Source of the DNA: Oscarella lobularis
Lineage: Eukaryota; Porifera; Homoscleromorpha; Homosclerophorida; Oscarellidae
Assembly: GCF_947507565.1 (NCBI RefSeq)
Contig: NC_089182.1
Location: forward strand, 3,224,001 to 3,288,000
Length of the DNA stretch: 64,000 nt
Direction of reading: 5' to 3'
Numbering within the stretch: the stretch's first letter is position 1; every line of letters starts with the position of its first letter. The notes under the pieces were generated by a model that made no database searches, had not been told where the DNA came from, and was given only the letters and a program-made list of their open reading frames with translations. Below, piece after piece: positions 59,526 to 64,000 of the stretch. The position numbers and the translations under genes were made by a program.

Positions 59526-60205
59526 ATGAGCTCGAAGAGGGAAATCGACAAGGGCCTACTATCTAATATCATCCGCCACACGGACGCACACAATCGGGTA
59601 AGTTCTAACGATGTTAGCTAGCAGCTTTGTGCGATATTCGTGGAGATAGGTGCGCGAAGAGCGAGAAATGTGGCGATTGTACGAACAAGAAAAACGGGCA
59701 CCGTCGCGACGGCGAGATCGACGGCACAGCGACGAAAGGTAAGCATGGACTTCGTACAGTACAGGTTCGCGAGAAGGAGAAATTAGTCTTCTTACCAGAT
59801 ATCGACATCGCGATTCGTTGCGGCGTCGGAGAAAAGACGATAAGGACGAGGAGGACTCTTTTCACTGGACGCGAAAGCTGATGGAGATGGAGGAAGACGA
59901 TCCGACGCGGTACAGCCGGGACGTTTAGCGTTTGCTTTTTTTAAATGCCCCGCATGTCGTATAGGTGGGGACACAGCGGATACAAGGAACTTCATCCGGA
60001 AGAATTCGGACTGCCGTCCGCCGCTCGCGAAAAATCGCCTCCGAAAACGAAAAAATTAAAAAAGGACAAGAAGAGAAAGAAAAAATCGAGTTCAAAGACG
60101 AAGAAGAAGAAGAAGAGAAAAAAAGAAGAAAAGGACACTGATACAGAATATAGTACAGAAGAGGAGGATAGCAGTTCGTATAATAGTCCCAATACAGATC
60201 GATGA
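59526..60205 (+). CDS. NKAPD1: NKAP domain-containing protein 1
   Basis: Nuclear, lysine/serine-rich protein of unclear function. Exon 1 reads MSSKREIDKGLLSNIIRHTD, then AHNR, matching the conserved NKAPD1 N terminus. Exon 2 has REEREMWRLYEQEKR. Exon 3 is arginine-rich and ends EEDDPTR. The last exon has the NKAP-like signature RWGHSGYKELHPEEFGLPS, then a lysine-rich low-complexity tail (KKLKKDKKRKKK...). The four exons are short and consistent in phase. The stop (60205) is only 54 bp from the stop of the convergent sorting nexin, so 3' UTRs probably overlap as antisense. Confidence 0.88.
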
Positions 60206-60259
60206 TAATAACTTGGAAAGGAGCAAGCGTCTCTTATAAAAAAAATACCGGACCCCAAT

Positions 60260-62370
60260 CTAAGAAGAATCATCAAATTCTAAAGCTTCTAGTTTCTCAA
60301 TCATTGTCTTCAGCGCTTCTTGAGACTAAATGGGGCGTAATTAATGTTTTAAAAGGACAGCTTCGTTGTCTTACCTCTTCGTGAAATCGTATTTTACTGT
60401 CTGCCAGCTCAGTGAAGAGTTCCTTCATGTCAATTCGCTTGTACTTGTGCCAGCGATCCAGTTCCGCTTTCAAGTCCGAGTTGGCTACTTCGACGGCGTT
60501 GGCCGCCTTTTCAGCCCGCTCCTCGAGCTGAAAGAGATCATAAATCGTCCAAATGTTCACGAATAGTCTACTTTTGATCTTACATCTGTTACTATTCGCT
60601 GGAGACTCGCTACTTTGTCCGATTGTCTCGCTGCTGTAGCCTACATATTTAGAAGTCGTGTTTAGACGCTAAAAATCTTATCTATCTTCTATACTTCATC
60701 TAGATCTTCTCGCTTCTTGGCGAGATCTTCCGAAACCACTTCGTGGTCCATCTGAATCATATCGCGACGACGAAGAACTTGCTAGATAGAGATAAATCGC
60801 GATAAAGCAAGAAATTAGATAGGCAAAAAATTAATAAATTCTCTACGCGATGACGACAAAGTAAAAAGCCTTTTTGTCTAATAAATCTCTAGTCTGCTGC
60901 AGTAAAAACGTTTTTGCTTACCTTCGCTGAATCCGTATAAAGATAGTACTCTTTTAGAGGATAGAGAACAGCTGCGTCGAGTCCGTCATGCTGCAGTACA
61001 AAAAGGTATATGTGTAAAGCTGATATGCGGTTGTAGTGCGTTTACGGAATTATCTAGAGCTTTGATTTGCTTGTCGATGCAATAGGTCGCCTCACTGAGC
61101 ATAGCGCGCAGATCGTCGTTCGATTTAAGCCATCGCTGATAGGCCATTGAGTTGAACTTCAACGACGACAAAAACGCTGCAATAATAAGGTACACCGTCA
61201 ATATTATTTATTATTTATTCATTATTATTATTTACTGTCTTCCTCATCGAAGAGTTTTTGTATTATTTTTCGTACTTCGCCTAGACGACTTTTGAGTTCG
61301 TCTAGATATTCCGACGTCCCAACGAATTGGGGCTCCGGATTGCGAAGAAGGAGCTGGGCGACGGACGTCTTTACCGTCTCGCCGATTCGGCTCAAGAGAC
61401 TCGGCACGTCGCGATGAGCGTCAGCAAAAACCTTACGCAAATAGAACGAATAGAAAAAGACGTTCTCTCCCCTCCCTTGATTATATACCACGTCCGGAGT
61501 GGTGAGAAACGTGTGAAAATCGGCGTTGAAAGACAGTACAGGATGGCAGGCTATACGATTAAGAAACTTATTCAGGGCTTTTTGTCGAGCCAGTATGAAG
61601 GCCGGCGTGAAGTGATTGAATCGCTGTAGGGAGTGTTTCTCCGGCATAGGCTAAAATCGAAGGCTTTTTGAATGAACAAGCGGAGAAAATGAGGACGTAC
61701 TGGAAGCAAGTGAGCCGGAAAAGCGTGCTCAAGTCGACCGCGAAGCCACGCGAAGTCCGTATAGCGTCGATGAACGGCGTATTTGGCAGCGTCGAAAGTT
61801 TCACGACGAGTTGTCTAAGAAAAAAATTATGTAGTCTATGTTCTCTACTGATGACCACGCCCCCGCATCTCACCTTCGTTTTCACCAAATACAGAATGTA
61901 GTTTTCCTTTTCGATTCGCTGCGGATCGCAAACGACGACTTCGACGTCGCTCAAATCGCGCTCGAGTTTCGATCCTTTGAGCGTCGTTAGATCGTGATCG
62001 ACTTTCGACGACGACGCGTTCGATTGACGTCGCGAGCCGCTCGCGCCGCTCGCGCCGCCGAAAACGGGGTGCAAACGCGATGTGGGGGCCACTGACGATG
62101 GGAGAACCTTCTCGCGCGATGCGTTCTGCTTCACTGATACTTCGGTGAACGATTCGTACGAATCGGGGGCTGGGTTGTCTGTATCGTCGTTTCCTCGCGT
62201 TGGCGTCGTCGAATCGGCGTCGTCTGATGGCGTGGGAGCCGTGAGCGGGTCGTTGAAAGGGTTCGACTGGCCGGATGCCTCCTGTGAGAGACGAGAAAGC
62301 TTGATGAGAACTGTTGGAGGGCCGTGCTTATGGTGTATACCAAGTCGGCGGAGTGATCGTCGTTTTCCAT
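60260..62370 (-). CDS. Sorting nexin with PX and BAR domains (SNX7/SNX30 type)
   Basis: Endosomal coat/sorting protein: PX binds phosphoinositides and BAR senses membrane curvature. The start MENDDHSADL splices to EASGQSNPFNDPLTAP, then a disordered acidic/Thr region. PX reads DVEVVVCDPQRIEKENYIL, TTRRETFDAAKYAVHRRYTD, FAWLRGRLEHAFPAHLLP, PEKHSLQRFNHFTPAFI, ARQKALNKFLNRIACHPVLS and FNADFHTFLT. A BAR-type helical region follows: LLSRIGETVKTSVAQLLL, SEYLDELKSRLGEVRKII, ERAEKAANAVEVANSDLKAE and LDRWHKYKRIDMKELFTELA. It ends with an acidic helix (LEALEFDDSS). PX with Arg-Arg-Tyr and the BAR order resemble SNX7/SNX30 more than SNX4. Its start codon is 70 bp from a Helitron 3' end. Confidence 0.88.
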
Positions 62371-62440
62371 TCTCTACTATCCGGGTTTGCACTTGGAGAA
62401 GTCCCGGTTGTCAGACTACGACTGTGCAATTTTGCTACAA

Positions 62441-62466
62441 CTAGCTGACTACCCGTCTTTGACGGG
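62441..62466 (-). other. Helitron 3' terminus: hairpin and CTAG end
   Basis: On the minus strand a GC-rich stem (CCCGTC, AAA loop, GACGGG; 62452-62466) is followed after seven bases by CTAG at 62441-62444 and then a T. Helitrons typically end with a short GC hairpin a few bases before CTRR and insert between A and T, which this matches. Confidence 0.85.
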
Positions 62467-62576
62467 GGATGCAGATGTGATTTTGAATAACGAAAAATGA
62501 AATGCATTAATTAGACTTAGGAAGAAGGGAGCGATTTTAGTGGATAGAATTCTAAAACTGAATACGCGTTTTGCGA

Positions 62577-63942
62577 TTATGAGAGGACTTCTGAGTAGAC
62601 GACATTGGCCGTTTCCTCAGATTCTGCAAAAAGGAACATCTTTTTAGAGCTGCTGACTCTTGAGCACCCAACGTAAAATTGGCCATGCGAGAAACAGGGA
62701 GTAATAAGAGAGAGGCCTACGGTGTCTAATATTTGTTTGTTTATTGTCATAGCAAAGGAAGAGCAAACAGGGAATTGAAGGCGTTTGAACGGTGTTGTTG
62801 TGTTGGAAGGAGTGAGAGGGATTCTAGGGATAAAAACTCTTTGGGATTGGAATTGTCCCATAGCAATTGTTGCTTCGATGATGTTTGGTCGTAGTTGCTT
62901 TATTATTAGTTTTGTTCCATTGCAGAGTTTAGGGGGATCAAGGTTTCTGAGAAGTATTATTGGTGAACCAATCTTGAGCCTAAGCTTGTGAGGAGGCATG
63001 CCAGGTGAGTTCAAAGAATTTAGGAACTCTGTTGAATAATTGACGGCGTCGTTGACATCGGCTGTTTTGTCGATGGATGTGTATATTTGTTTGTGAGTGC
63101 CTATGTTGTCCAGCAGTTTGTCGTTGATGAAGTCTACAGTATCGTTTGTTGGGGCGAGGATGGCACGTTGGGATAGCCAGGTGATGTTGTGAAAATTCTG
63201 CGATAGTTCAGGAAAGACACTCTGTCGAGCAATTGTTGAAGTGTGTAAACTAATTTTCCGCAAGGAATTCGAATGAGGCCATTGTGTGGATTTACAGGAA
63301 TTTGACCGTTTCCAATAGAAAGTAGCAAGTTCGCGTGTGCTGCTGCGTCGATATCGTTGTACATGTGAACTCGCATGTTTTTGCGAAGACGAAGTGTTTG
63401 AACGTGAGGCCAAAGAAGCTTAGAGGATTTTAGTGGAGCGTTTATTTCGTCGGCTCTAGTTCCTCGGGGTATGATAGGCAGTGTTTGGCGAAAGTCTCCG
63501 GCTAGGACTAATAGCTTACCTCCCATTCCATTAGGAGATCGTTGTTAAGCAAATCTTGTACAGTAGTGTTTAGTGCTTCAAAGGCATTTTTGTGGGACAT
63601 TGTGCATTCGTCCCACACAATGACTTTCGCGCGCCTGAGGAGTTCAGCTCGGGATGTACGTTTGCTAATGTTGCACGTCGGATTTTCAATGTTATTTAGA
63701 TCGAGGGGGAGTTTAAATGTAGAGTGGACTGTTTTACCACCCGTTAGTAATGTAGCAGCAATTCCTGAAGAGGCGACGGCAATCGCTATCTGACGATGTG
63801 CGCGAATATGAGCAAGAAAGAGATTGAGCAAAAAGGTCTTTCCTGTTCCTCCGGGAGCATCAAGAAATATAATATTTCTTGTAGGAGTTTGTGCGAGTTG
63901 CGAAAGACGTTCAAACGCGTGTCGTTGATCGGAAGAAAGCAT
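62577..63942 (-). pseudogene. Broken Helitron PIF1-like helicase
   Basis: Three overlapping frames together make one superfamily 1 helicase. First frame: Walker A APGGTGKTF, motif Ia region AVASSGIAATLL and Walker B VIVWDECTM. Second frame: LVLAGDFRQTLPIIPRG. Third frame: APTNDTVDFINDKLL, IGSPIILLRNL and SHGQFYVGCSRVSS. The frame changes near 63520 and again near 63230, without plausible introns. A PIF1-like host gene was considered, but the DFRQTLP motif, the degenerate state and the adjacent Helitron terminus favour the transposon. Confidence 0.85.
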
Positions 63943-64000
63943 AGGTATTCTTTGTTCTGTTGTTCGCTGCAGTCACTCTATGTCGTAAGAGTACTCGATT

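Larger units (their letters stand above)
62441..64000 (-). mobile_element. Helitron transposon, 3' part
   Basis: The rolling-circle transposon runs off the right edge of the window. The visible part contains the C-terminal helicase portion of RepHel and the 3' hairpin end. The Rep nuclease and the 5' end would lie beyond 64000. Because the helicase is frameshifted this copy is decayed and non-autonomous now. It inserted 70 bp upstream of the sorting nexin start codon, in the same orientation. Confidence 0.82.

Noticed and set aside
62577-63942. Host PIF1 helicase gene
   Set aside because: There are two frameshifts and a Helitron terminus 136 bp downstream; best explained as a decayed transposon helicase.

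Overview
The window is animal nuclear DNA. It is gene-dense, with mostly 35-100 bp introns (GT-AG, plus at least two GC-AG) and no bacterial features. The genes are metazoan: a receptor tyrosine kinase with Ig, laminin-EGF and FN3 domains, a two-domain receptor tyrosine phosphatase, a fibrillin-like EGF protein, coilin, scramblase, KDM4, LEPROT, FBXW9, FAF1 and NKAPD1. The compactness, and several large surface proteins that match no single vertebrate gene, suggest an early-branching animal, most likely a sponge (a homoscleromorph such as Oscarella or Corticium). The species assignment is inference.

Layout. 0.6-2.7 kb (-): nine-pass membrane protein with a Cys-rich stalk. 2.9-4.3 kb (-): coilin. 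4.5-5.8 kb (-): phospholipid scramblase. 6.0-10.9 kb (-): receptor tyrosine phosphatase with a tandemly duplicated ectodomain. 11.1-13.4 kb (+): FGGY sugar kinase. 13.5-16.7 kb (-): FAF1. 16.9-31.9 kb (-): a 15-kb secreted fibrillin-like gene with about 80 calcium-binding EGF repeats, 77 of them in one 9.8-kb exon, and two tandem copies of an N-terminal module. 32.5-34.5 kb (+): cystathionine gamma-lyase. 34.9-38.6 kb (-): KDM4 demethylase, head-to-head (81 bp) with an SLC4 transporter (38.7-41.9 kb, +). A run of same-strand genes follows, several with very small gaps: CBM21/PP1-targeting-like protein, LEPROT, Nudix hydrolase, EGF/mucin membrane protein, FBXW9 and a phytanoyl-CoA dioxygenase-like enzyme (42.0-49.9 kb). 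50.2-59.0 kb (-): the receptor tyrosine kinase. 59.5-60.2 kb (+): NKAPD1. 60.3-62.4 kb (-): sorting nexin of the SNX7/SNX30 type. 62.4-64.0 kb (-): the 3' end of a decayed Helitron transposon with a frameshifted helicase.

Themes. Tyrosine-phosphorylation signalling is present on both sides: the kinase tail carries five YVDM motifs, the PI3K-recruiting type, and the phosphatase keeps catalytic signatures in both domains. Several genes show recent internal tandem duplication (phosphatase ectodomain, fibrillin-like module, 11-EGF super-repeat). The most unusual single observation is that LEPROT can only be read in frame through an apparent one-nucleotide exon.

Gene models were built by hand from splice signals, reading-frame continuity and family similarity recalled from memory. 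Exon edges are approximate where not discussed, and no database search was run.
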